64,000 nucleotides of DNA from Heliopora coerulea (Eukaryota; Cnidaria; Anthozoa; Scleralcyonacea; Helioporidae). Every line of letters starts with the position of its first letter. The first letter of the stretch is position 1. The DNA lies in NCBI GenBank assembly GCA_030142905.1, contig JASJOG010000024.1:1067001-1131000 (forward strand), written 5' to 3'. The position numbers and the translations under genes were made by a program. The notes under the pieces are model-generated. The model ran no database searches and was not told the origin of the DNA. It saw nothing but the letters and a program-made list of their open reading frames with translations. Positions 42,640 through 53,377 of the stretch are shown here, piece after piece.

Positions 42640-43030
42640 TAATTGACAAAGAGACAGTACAAGAAGAAAGTTGGGAGGTAGGGAGACAGCAAGTCTCCAG
42701 AGCATAATGAAATTGGCCAGCCAATAGAATATTTGCTATTTTAGAGGCAAATATTAAATATACAAAGAAGAGGCTACTGATATTGAGGAAATATGTTGTG
42801 GTTTGATTTTTTATCTGGTGTGAAACTTTTCCTATCCCTAATAAAACCTTACAACTCACTGTTGTCACAGAATTTATATTCAAGTTTGTTATACCTGGAA
42901 TAAGCATGAAACTTATTTAAGCCGAAAATTTTCATGTAAATAGACACTCTGATGATGTTACTTGTAAAGTGACGAAACGTTAGTTCCTCATTAAATTTCT
43001 TTCAAAGTATCCTGACATGTGTATTTGATT
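42640..43030 (+). mobile_element. Penelope-like terminal fragment
   Basis: Non-coding sequence ending in a hammerhead-like core (42949-42978) and TTAGTTCCTCATTAAATTTC, similar in layout to Penelope-like tails. It sits between the Harbinger transposase and its Myb-like partner ORF. Borders are approximate. Confidence 0.4.
42949..42978 (+). ncRNA. candidate hammerhead ribozyme core
   Basis: CTGATGA, then U plus a GUUAC/GUGAC stem closed by UUGUAAA, then GAAAC. All core residues of CUGANGA...GAAA are present. Stems I and III were not resolved. Likely derived from a Penelope-like element. Confidence 0.45.
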
Positions 43031-43422
43031 ATGGGCTTCTTCAAAATTATTTGCTGGGCAATAATCTTTATCACTAGACTTTGTTTTCCGCCTGGTATCT
43101 CGATTGCCGAAATCCTAACCAAGCATGAAACTGCTTTGAAAATTTTTCAAACCAGTTAAAAATTAAACAACAACTACATTATGTAGAGAATAGACAAAGG
43201 GAATGGTAAATATTTAAATTTGATAATAAGTGGTGCTTCATCATTGTTAAATCAAATTGAGAATAACAAAAATGACACTGGTAGGAATTAGAGTTAATAA
43301 AACAACAGTATAAAGCTATAGAAGCAAGAAATACAATTGGAAAGAAACTGAGACACAACTGACACAAATATGGCAATGTCAGGACAACAAAAGTTACATA
43401 GCCAAAAACTTCTAACTTTTCA

Positions 43423-44268
43423 TCAAGATTGATCAGAATAAAATACCCTGTACTTGTCAGCAAACGTTTGCAGCAAAGTAAGAAGTACTTGGGTTTGTTG
43501 CTGTTGTTGTTGCAACATTGCCATATTCATGTTCTGCATTTGTTGCAGTGTTTGTTCCTGTAACTTTGTAGCATCCTGTTGCTGCTTTACCCTTTCTTTA
43601 TGTTCTTTCTTTCTCATTTCCAGTTCCTGTTCCCCCAGCTGCCTTTCTAATTTCATTTCTTACTTCTTTAGCTCCAGCTCCTGCTTTTTCAACTCTAATT
43701 CGTTTTCCTTTTGTTTTGCTTCCAGTCCAACCTTTTCTTTAATAAAAGCTATGGAATCAGCACCACTTGCCCTCTTCTTCTTCAGGCATGGTTTTTCATA
43801 ATTTTTTCTGTTTTTACTTTCCCTAAATGATTCCAAAGAGGCTGTTCTCACTTCCTCTATTTCAGCAGCCTCTTCTTCCAATCTTCTCTTCTTCTCCACC
43901 TCAGTTTTATCAGCCTCTTGAAACAGTCTAACGATTTCCTCCATTAGCTGGTCCAATTCAGTATGCTCTGGTGATATTCCAGAGCCTCTTTCCTCCTCAG
44001 CAATTTTCCTTTTGTACCTTCTCTCCAACGGAAGGTACCGGTCTCTAACGGACCTCTGTGTCACCCGAAATATAGGATTGCCACACTTCCCCCAACGTGT
44101 GGCCAGGTTAGCCCAAGTTTCTCCTCTTTCCGAGCTACCTTTTTTATGAAGCCATGGCTGAAAGAACAACATTTCTCTCAGAAAATGTATATCGTGGGTT
44201 TCAGACCACTTCATAGGTTGAGTGCTAATAAGAAATTTAGCAGTATGGATCAAATCAGTATTTATCAA
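43423..44268 (-). pseudogene. Harbinger Myb/SANT-like accessory protein
   Basis: The minus-strand ORF has a trihelix/Myb-SANT-like N-terminal domain (residues about 19-90: KWSETHDIHFLREMLFFQPW, then GSSERGETWANLATRW and TQRSVRDRYLPLERRYKRK), then acidic and Lys/Glu-rich coiled coil. A stop at 43660-43662 separates the C-terminal coiled coil with LQQQQQQTQVLL. This is the second protein of Harbinger transposons, which helps nuclear import and DNA binding of the transposase. It converges on the transposase at 40346-42201. Confidence 0.85.
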
Positions 44269-44632
44269 GTAGACATAATTCTACAACATTCACAAGCATA
44301 ACTCAGTGTTTATTTTTGTTGACATGAATTTCTGAATTCATTGATCTACGTGGCTTTCTCTGACTAAAATATGAGAAATTCATTAAGCATTTTCAATTCA
44401 ATAGTTGTGCTCAATGTATAGAACTGGCACAATAGATATGAAGCTATGTTGTTATGCTGGATAGCTACGTAATAAATATTCATGACTTCGACATTTTTGC
44501 GCATTTTTTACATTAAACCGTTCCGGGGTTTTTTTTCTATGATGTAATCTCAAACTATTGAACAAAATACATATCATTATAGGTCATATATACCTGTTTT
44601 CTTTCGACATATTGACGTTTTCACACAACGTC

Positions 44633-44853
44633 AAAACGTATGAAACGGCGTCGTATCAGCTTGAGACAACGTGGGCTTCTCGAGACGCGCATGCGCAGTT
44701 AGAGCGTTTTCGAGTTCGACGTCTCCGTTCCCGTTGCCGTCCTCTAATCGTAAGGTCTCTTTTCAAAACATACGAAACGGCGTCGCATTAGCTCGAGACA
44801 ACGTAGGCTTCTCGACAAGCGCATGGGCAGTTTGTGCGTTTTCGAGTTCGACA
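44633..44853. repeat. direct duplication of a 100-bp unit
   Basis: The unit ACGAAACGGCGTCG(T/C)AT(C/T)AGCT...GTTTTCGAGTTCGAC occurs at about 44639-44731 and again at about 44772-44852. A further scrap (TTCGACGTCTCCGTTCCCGT) occurs at 45703. It provides the target sequence for the neighbouring hAT MITEs. Confidence 0.7.
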
Positions 44854-45701
44854 CAGTGAACTCAATTTCCATATCTGGAATGCTAACTCCCAGTCATTCA
44901 CTCGGGCAAAAACAGGACCTTTTTTAAGAAGTTTGCCGGGGGGGGCATTTTCCAAAAGGGACCTTTGGCTTTATTGATAAATTTGTCCCTCTAGAATCGT
45001 TTTTTACTTGGACTCATTCTGCAATCTACAAAACGGAAACCTAGAGCACAGATTATTGTCAGTATTTGAAAGAAAGCACTCAACAAATTTGTCTATAGGC
45101 ATTTTTATTATTACTTAATTTCGTTCCACCTAGAGGGACTGGGGGGGGCATTTGCCCCCCCCCCCCCACTATAATAATTAAAAAAGGCCCTGGGCAAAAA
45201 GTGAAGCCAAGATGGCCGCCCATGGAGGGAAATTTTGGACGTCAGTTTCAGTCCTCTTCGCGGTCTTGCACTTCCGTTCCAGTCCTTTGCACAACTTTAA
45301 TCTTTAGTTTTTGTATGGTTCGGTTTTGAAAACATTCCCAACCATGGAAAAAGTGTTCAGACGAAATACTACTGGACCAACTTTACATAATCGAGTATTT
45401 AAAAGGATTCATTGTTGCCGTGTGGCTGTGGCCTAAGAAGTGTACTAAATTGTCGGAAGACGGTGAACTAACGATAAAAAAAGGACTTGCACTTAGTAGT
45501 TTCTTCAAGTAACATTTCGAGACCATTTTATCAGGTTTATCGTATGTTTGGTAATTTATTTTCGTGAAAATATATAACCTTTAACTCGGTTTGACTTTGT
45601 TGAAATATATTTAAAATTCTTAAACTTATTTCTATATTTTGAAGACATGTTTTGTGTGTATTTCCAAAGAAAACTTGTCAGAAAATGTAAAAAGTCGCGT
45701 G
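44854..45701 (+). mobile_element. hAT-type MITE copy 1, right end lost, carrying a nested hAT MITE
   Basis: Starts CAGTGAACTCAATTTCCATA, the terminal repeat of the family. From 45200 onward it matches the copy at 45750-46437 in inverted orientation over about 500 bases. The usual right terminal repeat is missing: the sequence breaks after CGCGTG into GTTCGACG, close to the left flank GTTCGACA. The nested element occupies 44913-45192. Confidence 0.75.
44913..45192. mobile_element. nested hAT-type MITE (280 bp)
   Basis: Ends CAGGACCTTTTTTAA and (reverse complement) CAGGGCCTTTTTTAA. Perfect 8-bp duplications GGCAAAAA lie at 44905-44912 and 45193-45200. The interior has long G and C runs. It sits inside MITE copy 1. 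Confidence 0.92.
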
Positions 45702-45749
45702 GTTCGACGTCTCCGTTCCCGTCGCCGTCCTCTAATCGTAAGGTCTCTA

Positions 45750-46437
45750 CAGTGAACTCAATTTCCATATCTGAAATGCTAACTGGCCAATGAAAAGTGA
45801 AGCCAAGATGGCCGCCCATGGAGGCCAATTTTGGACGTCAGTTTCAGTTCCCTACGCGGGCTTGTATTTCAGTTTTAGTCTCCCACGCAACTTTTTACAT
45901 TTTCTGACAAGTTTTCTTTGGAAATACACACAAAACATGTCTTCAAAATATAGAAATAAGTTTAAGAATTTTAAATATATTTCGACAAAGTCAAACCGAG
46001 TTACAGGTTATATATTTTCACGAAAATAAATTATCAAACATACGAGAAACCTGATAAAACGGTCTCGAAAAGTCAATTGAAGAAATTATTAAGTGCAAGT
46101 CCTTTTTTTACCGTTAGTTTACCATCTTCAGACATTTTAGTACACTTCTTAGGCCACACGGCAATAATGAATCCTTTTAAATACTCGATTATGTAAAGTT
46201 GGTCCAGTAGTATTTTGTCTAAACACTTTTTCCATGGTTGGGAATGTTTTCGAAGCCGAACCAAACAAAAACTAAAGATTAAAGTTGTGCTAAGGACTGG
46301 AACGGACGTACGAGACCGCGGAGAGAACTGAAACTGACGTCCAAAATTTCCGTCCATGGGCGGCCATCTTGGCTTCACTTTTTGCCCGAGTGAATGACTG
46401 GGAGTTAGCACTCCAGATATGTAAATTGAGTTCACTG
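45750..46437 (-). mobile_element. hAT-type MITE copy 2 (complete, 688 bp)
   Basis: Both ends read CAGTGAACTCAATTT inward (right end with small differences). Perfect 8-bp duplications GGTCTCTA lie at 45742-45749 and 46438-46445. It is inverted relative to copies 1 and 3, so together with copy 1 it forms a 500-bp palindrome. Confidence 0.93.
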
Positions 46438-46489
46438 GGTCTCTATCAACACTGTCGAGACGACGTAGAAAGCACAAACGATTATCATT

Positions 46490-47081
46490 ACACTAATTTT
46501 GTACTTCAGTTTCAGGCCTCTTCGCAAACTTGTACGTCAGTTCAGTCCTTTACACGACTTTAATCTTCAGTTTTTGTTTTCTTCGGCTTCAAAAACATTA
46601 CCAACCATGGAAAAAGTATTGAGACGAAATGTTACTGGACCAATTTAGCATAATTGAGAACTTAAAATGATTCAGTATGGCCTAAGAAGTGTACTAAATT
46701 ATCTCAAGATGGTAAACTAACTGCAAAAAGAGAACGAACACTTAATAATTTCCTAAAGTAATTTTTCGAGGCCGTTTTGTCAGGTTTCTGGTAAGTGGTA
46801 ATTTATTTCCGTGAACATATATAGCCTGTAACTCGGTATAACCAAGTCGAATGTGAAATTCTTGCACTCGTTTCTGTTCTTTAAAGAGACGTTTTGTGTT
46901 CATTTTCAAAGAAAACACTTCAGGAAAGTGTAAAATGTCTCGTGACAGACTAAAACCGACATACAAAACCGCGAACGGGGCTAAAAGTGACGTACAAAAT
47001 TGCCCTCCATAGGCACTCATCTTGGCTTCACATTTTATTGGCCAATTAGCATTCCAAATATGGAAATTGAGTTCACTGGGG
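46490..47081 (+). mobile_element. hAT-type MITE copy 3 (left-truncated)
   Basis: Diverged copy of the same family in the orientation of copy 1. Shared landmarks are CCAACCATGGAAAAAGT, GGCCTAAGAAGTGTACTAAA and the right end GGAAATTGAGTTCACTG. The left terminal repeat is missing. Confidence 0.8.
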
Positions 47082-47173
47082 TCAATGTTGGCGTTCGCGT
47101 ATTAGTCGGACCAAGGTCAGATTGTAACGTGATCGGAAAGAAAAAGAGCGGGAACACCCTGTGTAATAACGTC

Positions 47174-47317
47174 TTATTAACCGAGAGCGTGGTCATTACG
47201 GGAAAATATCAGATTGAGGTCTTGACAGTTCCGACCATGCCCGGAGTGCAAGGATCGTACATAAAAGACCCCGGTCTGATATTTTCCAGTAATGACCAAG
47301 GGAACGAGGTTAATAAG
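47174..47317. repeat. foldback MITE-like inverted repeat
   Basis: CTTATTAACCGAGAGCGTGG... pairs with ...CCAAGGGAACGAGGTTAATAAG, and inside it CATTACGGGAAAATATCAGA pairs with TCTGATATTTTCCAGTAATG. About 45-base arms. The ORF across it is a by-product of the palindrome. Confidence 0.7.
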
Positions 47318-47723
47318 AGGTCTGTTGCATGGCTTGTTTTAAACAAGCAAAATATACTCAGTCTGGTAAAAACATGTTACATTTGTATAGTGTTACAAAG
47401 AGTTAGTTGTTAAGTGTTTTTACCGGCACGGTACACAAAGAAAGATCAATTTGCTGTGAATTCCAGAGTAAAAACCAATAAATTAGACATCTGAATGAAA
47501 ACAATGCCAATAAAGTTGGTTTTTGTCATGCAGCAGGTTTTTCCTACAGACCGACAAGTTTTGGCGGGGAAGTTTCCCAGTTGCTTTGAAGACAAACAAA
47601 CGAGATTCATCCAAGTTTTAGAAACGATTAACCAAAAACGAACTGCTTACGACTTGGTTAAACCTTTTCCTCGATGACTTTAATCAGGAAAGTAGACAAA
47701 TAAATAAAAATACACGTAGTCTT

Positions 47724-48115
47724 CAGGTCCGCCCAGAGTCTGGGTGGGGCCCAGGGCAAAATAGAAATTTGGGGCCCCCATTACAAAAATTATTTCGGTC
47801 GATATTGCGCTTGACAATAACGCTTTTGTCCGGTTCTTTACCGGAGAGCCTGAAGGTAACTATTCGGGTGAAGACATGTGTGTCTTGCCCTGGCTCAATG
47901 TGTAAGGGCCCAGCGTTCAATAAATAAATAAACAGTGTCGATTAAACAAAAGTAGTTGATCTTATTCAGTTATTTGATCTTCATTTGAAACCTAAAGGAA
48001 ATAAACTTATCAGTGTGCCCGGGGAGCCTTTCTTCACCTGGTGCCCGGGGCCCCTCTTGTATTTGGGGCCGGGGGCTCCTATTGAGGTTGGGCTCCGGGG
48101 TAAACTGCCCCAGTT
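47724..48115. mobile_element. probable hAT-type MITE (GC-rich)
   Basis: Flanked by GTAGTCTT at 47716-47723 and 48116-48123 (the match extends to nine bases with C). The interior is rich in GGGGCCC blocks, like the insert at 40749. Terminal repeats are weak. Confidence 0.65.
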
Positions 48116-48671
48116 GTAGTCTTCGGCAAAAATAAGCTCAAAACATTTGCTGATGCAAACCAGAACCTGTAATGGACCGGTCCAATACGGGACGATAATG
48201 ACTGCCAGTCAGAGCGTCTCAGCTAATCAGAACGCTCCATTTCACTGGAATTAGTGCCAGCCATATAATAGATATGTTTAACCTTAGCCTTTGCTATTAA
48301 AGTTTGATGAGAACCGGATCTACTTGCTTTTATCCGATAAACACCAAATTACTGTAACTCCTCCTGCTCAATAAGTGCCGTCTTGTACTTTTTTTGATTT
48401 CAAATTTTAGACTTTTTTTCAAGTATCTGCTCTGTTCAAATATAGCCTATACATCGTATACAAAAGTCAATGCATGATGAGCAGAACAACTTTGTTTCGT
48501 AAATAAAAACGGACAGAACACGTAAGATCTTAAAATAGTCACAAACTCTAACGATTCAATCCGGCGTAAGAGTAGCATTGAATAAAGCATGAGATGACAT
48601 GGAAATAAAGACCATCGGTTGTTCCTGACACTTGATTTCCTGTGCGAAAAGGCCTTCCGACTTACTTTACC

Positions 48672-48858
48672 CTAAAGCCCAGTACACATGACCAAGTTTT
48701 CCTTGACAATTTTTTCTCGACAAGGAGCCTTGTTCAAAAGCTGGTCATGCCAGCTGTTGAAAAAGGCGACTTGTCAAGGAAAACTTGTCAATTTTTTTCG
48801 TGTACACGAGCAGATTAAACTTCTCAAGGGAAACTTGGTCGTGTGTGCAGGACTTTAG
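48672..48858. mobile_element. small MITE with about 35-base TIRs
   Basis: Left end CTAAAGCCCAGTACACATGA and right end (reverse complement) CTAAAGTCCTGCACACACGA; both continue with CCAAGTTTTCCTTGA-type sequence. CTTGTCAAGGAAAACTTGTC recurs inside. The target duplication is not clear. Confidence 0.8.
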
Positions 48859-49076
48859 TTTATTCTTAATACCAAATAACACAAAACTGGCAAGTTAGTG
48901 CGATGAAATTTCAACATTGCATCAACGGATGTGTCAGATTTTCAAGCTGCTCGATTAATATTAGCTTTTGCATGCTACTGATTAAAATAAAAGTGATACA
49001 ATTTTCCTCATGAACTGCAATAATCTAACGGGTCGTGCACATCCATACAGTGCAAAAACACCAAAAAACAGCCACC

Positions 49077-49168
49077 CAGGCTTGGACTGACCATTGTGCC
49101 GTCGCGCCACAGAACAATGGCTAACTATTGTTCTACTGTACCATGGCACAATGGCCAGTCCAAGCCTG
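49077..49168. mobile_element. minimal foldback (hAT-like) element, 92 bp
   Basis: CAGGCTTGGACTGACCATTG pairs with its complement at the right end, ending CCAGTCCAAGCCTG. The flanks CAGCCACC and CAACCACC match at 7 of 8 bases. Almost only the two arms remain. Confidence 0.75.
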
Positions 49169-50310
49169 CAACCACCAATATTTCAATGAAAACCTAAATC
49201 TTTGATTTCTGAAGGGGAAAAAATAATATCAGGACCGAATTTAAGGTAAACAGTTCCCTTAAGGCAAAAATGATAACCGATTAATAACCAGAAGAGCAGT
49301 TCCTCTGTTATACAGTTTACGAAAACAAACACAAAACATCAGTTGTTTGACCTCGAGGTTATCGAACAGACGGAAAAGGGTTTTTCAAAATGGCGTTCAA
49401 TTTGATTCCACGTTTTGGGACTATGCCGCCTCTATTTTTATATGCTCTCTTTGGAACAAACGGCTCTTCTGGTTCCCTTCTGGTAACGGCCATTGAACTC
49501 TAAAAAGACTGGAACAATACCTGCAAACTGTATTTTGAAGCCATCATGGAGGCTGACATGTGGGTCAAATTGCAGGTCATCCCAGTCCCCTACGCGATAA
49601 AACACGCAACCTATTGTGAAAAACTTCACCCAAATTTCGGAGTTTTTGACAGTTTCCTTTTTTGTCCTCAATAAAGTGGAAGACAATGTCGGTAGGACTG
49701 CATGTTTGTTAGAATTAACTGTCCATGAAAAATAAAAGTTCAGTACAATTTTTTTTCCACGCGTGTTTTTGACTCACATGGCTGTCCCCATGTCGGCTTC
49801 ACTCAGTTGTAAGACTAGACATAACGAGGTACATATCGTTCCAGTCTTTTTAGAGTTCACTAGTAACGGCCAGCTCAGGCACGGCGGAAGCAAATCAGCA
49901 TTGGGGGACGACCATTCAAATGCCGTATAATATTCTCTTGAAATGTCCGTTCCGAACGGAGCGAAGCGATGTTAGGATAACGCCTTGATACTTGCCACCA
50001 AATAAACGTTTGACATTTCAGAACGTTTCTGGGTTAAGCAACGCATTATAAACTTATTTTATAATTATTGATGCTTTTAAGCGATACTTGTTAAACCCTA
50101 TGGTTCCATAATTAACAATGTCCAACAGTGAGAAGAAACGAATACAATATGTATGTGCGTATGTGTTGAAAAAATAGTTACGGAAAACAGTCATAAATCG
50201 CCAACATATATTGCTGTTGAAAATACAGATCAGTGGTCTCTACCATGAGCAGATGGACCCATTTCACCACTCAGTCCAGTGATGTACAGGTCAATGCTTG
50301 ATACTATTAA

Positions 50311-50402
50311 CCCTTTCCTGTCCGAGACGTCTCTTCTTGACGAATAAAATCGTCTGGCATTAGCCAGAATGAAATTAAAAGTCGGGTACGGACGGGAGAG
50401 GG
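50311..50402. mobile_element. piggyBac-like MITE, 92 bp
   Basis: CCCTTTCCTGTCCG at the left and CGGACGGGAGAGGG at the right are inverted repeats flanked by TTAA (50307-50310 and 50403-50406), the piggyBac target site. Non-coding. Confidence 0.75.
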
Positions 50403-51433
50403 TTAATGAAAAAATTTAAAATAGCGACTATCTTCTGATTGATTAGCTATGAGCGTGTGCACAATGTATCTATTTTGTTTCCAGTCGATGAAACGAAGAA
50501 AAGTAGTAATATTTTTTATCTTCAGCTCCTGTAATAAATTAGTGGGTAATTCTGTGAAGTCAAAACTTTGTTAGAACCGTTTGGGATTGCCTTTGTAAAG
50601 TGTCTTACATGCGATCGCGACGCTTTCAAAAAAAAAAAGATCATGACAGGCTGACGGCGGTGGCAACGTTTCACTTCGTGCTCCACCGCAATTCCCCAAA
50701 TGCTACGCTGCTGGGCCACGAGGGCTCTAACGAAGAACCTCCTTATGTTGGAGGTTTAGCTTTGGAAAAGTAGCAAATTATTTAGGAGATTATTTGAATT
50801 TTAGCAGTCATTTGTAAGATTATTTTTGCATCTGCTGTTGCCAAGCAACAAAAGCGCTATGCCATCTATTGATATGTTTCTGACTGTGGTCATCGCGAGA
50901 TGACGTTTTGTGACGTAATGCAAGTGGGTGAGTGCGAATTAAGGACGCTGGATAAGAAGTTTTAACTTAAAAGACGTAAATCCTGGGCGGATGGGGGGAA
51001 TATCCCCCCACTTTTTGGACAGGGGGATACATATATAAATATCCCCCCCATTTTTTGCAAAGTTCGTGACAACTGAAGCCTAATTTCTGTTCCCTCGGCG
51101 CTTATGGTTCCATCTTTACCTTTACGATTTTCCGATATACCCCTTTTCAGCCCCAATGTTTACCTAGGTATTGTTGGTCCGAATACACGACGAATTATGA
51201 AAATTTGCCAAGTTATTTTACAGTCCGATTATTCTTCTTTGGAGGCCATTTTTGTAAACAAAATTAAATACTTCGTTTAGTCATATTATTACGTCTTTAT
51301 TGCTGTTTGGCGGACTCAATGGCGGACTCAATGACACGTGCTATGAAGTGCTCTGATATAGTTACGGATTTCTAAGATAATATTGGTGGAGTCTGCTTAA
51401 ATATTTCCTCTTTTAACTGCGATAAAGAATAAA

Positions 51434-53377
51434 ATGAATGAAATATCAGCCAAGACAAGAATACCCGACGCGTCGCTTGAACGATACAAGATAAATAATT
51501 TCAAGTGTACGAACGCTAAACGAGTGCCATTCGAAGAACTCGACTTCAATATTTACAAATCAAGTGCTAACCATGTGGACTTCTCAACGACCGAAAACCG
51601 TGTGCAAAAATGGATTAAAGCATTATACTTCCGATACTACAAGAATGATGACCTCAATAATACTGAAATCAACACCCTTTGGCTCGAACAAGAAAACCAA
51701 ATTAATCCGTCTAAATGCGATAAAGTTCTTCTGAGTATCCACGCAAATGAGAATGAAAATGTCCTTACCATTATAGTTAATGTTTCTACTGGTCGTATTC
51801 AAGCTCAAGGTCGGCTTTTTAAAGAATGGGGAGCAAAGGAATTCGAACACTTGCTAGCCATGGTCAACACGTCAGAGGACACATGGAAGACCGACAACAT
51901 GAAACCCTTCGTGCAGATCATCTCGAGAAAAGAAAGGAACAGCCATCAACCAACACACACAACTGAGAAAAAACAACCCGTGATACTAGAGGACAGTAAA
52001 ACCCCAGTCACCTCGCGTGATAAGTCATTTTCGAGAATGAAATCCCAACTTGCCAATCTGGAAGCTGAATTTGTCCTCCATAAAGAAAACACTACCCAAA
52101 CAATAACTGAATTATCGCAATCCATCAAAATGAAAGACCAAGAAATTGAGAGCCTGAAAAAAGGAGATAAGGAAAAACAACAAATTATCAGTGATCTAAC
52201 AATAAAACTTTTACAGATTGAAGAAAATATCAACGCTGTGAATAAAAGATGTAATAAAATCGAAGAAAAAAATGCCAACTTTCAACAATCTCTGCACAAG
52301 ACTCAAGATAAATCTTGTGTAGAAACCCCTGCTTGGGCCTCAACCTCCTCGTCATCCAACACTCCCCAAACATACAATATCCCAACATCGAATGTCTTTG
52401 AACCCCTTCCTGATGAGGTACCCTGCCTAGATGAAGAAATAAACAAAAGCTCCAATAAGCTGAAAACAGATGACAAAGAAAACTCCCAAAATGGAAATAT
52501 GGTAGACCAACAAAATGTTACCCCTCAACATAATGTGGACTGTCATCACATAAAGAACAATACTGCTCAACCAAAAACTAATGAACATTTCCCTGAAAAT
52601 AACAACCAAAAACCAATTAATGCAGAAACCATTATTATATGCGACAGCAATGGTCGATATTTGAAACCCAAAGAACTCTGCCCAAACTCAACAACAAGAT
52701 ACATTCGATCAGCAACACTCTCTAAAGCAAAACAAATAGTTGAAGCATCTAACTTCATCAACCCCCAAAACTTTATTGTCCACTGCGGAACTAATGACAT
52801 GGAACATCCTGAGAGAAACACTGCCGCCGATACTGTGGAAGTTGTGGATCTCATTAAAGAAAAACATCCAAACTCTAGAATCCTGATATCCTCCTTACTA
52901 CCCAGAAAAGATGAACTCAATAGAAAAGTCCCAGCCATCAATGAAGAAATTCGAAACAAGATTAATGCAAAAGCAAATACCACCTACATCCATCATACCA
53001 GCCTATCTGATGATGACCTCTATGATGTAAAACATCTGAATGAAAGGGGAGTTAAGAAATTCGCAAAAGCAATCAAATCAGCATATTTCAATACCTCGCC
53101 AAAAAAGAAAGAAATACCGAAGAAAGGTCATCTAAGAAGAAGCCAACCGAAACACACAGATTTGCACCAAAATCCTCCCTTCCAGCCTGGCCACAATAAC
53201 CTTCACTCACCTTTCACTTCCATCATGAACCTACCACCACCAAATATTCGTATGCAACATGGCAGGAAAGGAAATGTACCACCACCCCCCTTAATCCACC
53301 ATGATGGCTTTACAAACCCACTACCACCTCAACTAGTTAGATTAATACGGCAACTTTATGGATATCTCAACATATAA
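51434..53377 (+). CDS. retrotransposon ORF1 with coiled coil and SGNH hydrolase-like domain
   Basis: 647 residues. Residues about 195-290 are a heptad-rich coiled coil (LEAEFVLHKENTTQTITELS onward). Residues about 397-552 form an SGNH/GDSL esterase-like domain: IIICDSNGRYL with the block I Ser (Cys where Gly is usual), HCGTNDMEH (block III) and DVKHLNERG with the D-x-x-H dyad. The C-terminus is Pro- and His-rich. ORF1 esterase domains occur in CR1-clade elements and are thought to help RNA-protein particles or membrane interaction. Start chosen at the first ATG of the open frame. Confidence 0.9.
   Translation: MNEISAKTRIPDASLERYKINNFKCTNAKRVPFEELDFNIYKSSANHVDFSTTENRVQKWIKALYFRYYKNDDLNNTEINTLWLEQENQINPSKCDKVLLSIHANENENVLTIIVNVSTGRIQAQGRLFKEWGAKEFEHLLAMVNTSEDTWKTDNMKPFVQIISRKERNSHQPTHTTEKKQPVILEDSKTPVTSRDKSFSRMKSQLANLEAEFVLHKENTTQTITELSQSIKMKDQEIESLKKGDKEKQQIISDLTIKLLQIEENINAVNKRCNKIEEKNANFQQSLHKTQDKSCVETPAWASTSSSSNTPQTYNIPTSNVFEPLPDEVPCLDEEINKSSNKLKTDDKENSQNGNMVDQQNVTPQHNVDCHHIKNNTAQPKTNEHFPENNNQKPINAETIIICDSNGRYLKPKELCPNSTTRYIRSATLSKAKQIVEASNFINPQNFIVHCGTNDMEHPERNTAADTVEVVDLIKEKHPNSRILISSLLPRKDELNRKVPAINEEIRNKINAKANTTYIHHTSLSDDDLYDVKHLNERGVKKFAKAIKSAYFNTSPKKKEIPKKGHLRRSQPKHTDLHQNPPFQPGHNNLHSPFTSIMNLPPPNIRMQHGRKGNVPPPPLIHHDGFTNPLPPQLVRLIRQLYGYLNI

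Larger units (their letters stand above)
48124..51180. other. intergenic stretch without recognisable gene
   Basis: Apart from the three small MITEs at 48.7, 49.1 and 50.3 kb and a GGGGGATAT-type foldback near 50990-51045, I see no gene, exon or known element. Confidence 0.5.

Noticed and set aside
43454..43801. Cys-rich plus-strand ORF, tempting as a small secreted Cys-rich protein
   Set aside because: It is the complement of the Gln/Lys/Glu-rich coiled coil of the Harbinger accessory ORF.
45556..46477. ORFs across the hAT MITE palindrome (90, 79 and 134 codons)
   Set aside because: They are mirror ORFs of non-coding inverted repeats; no transposase motif is present.
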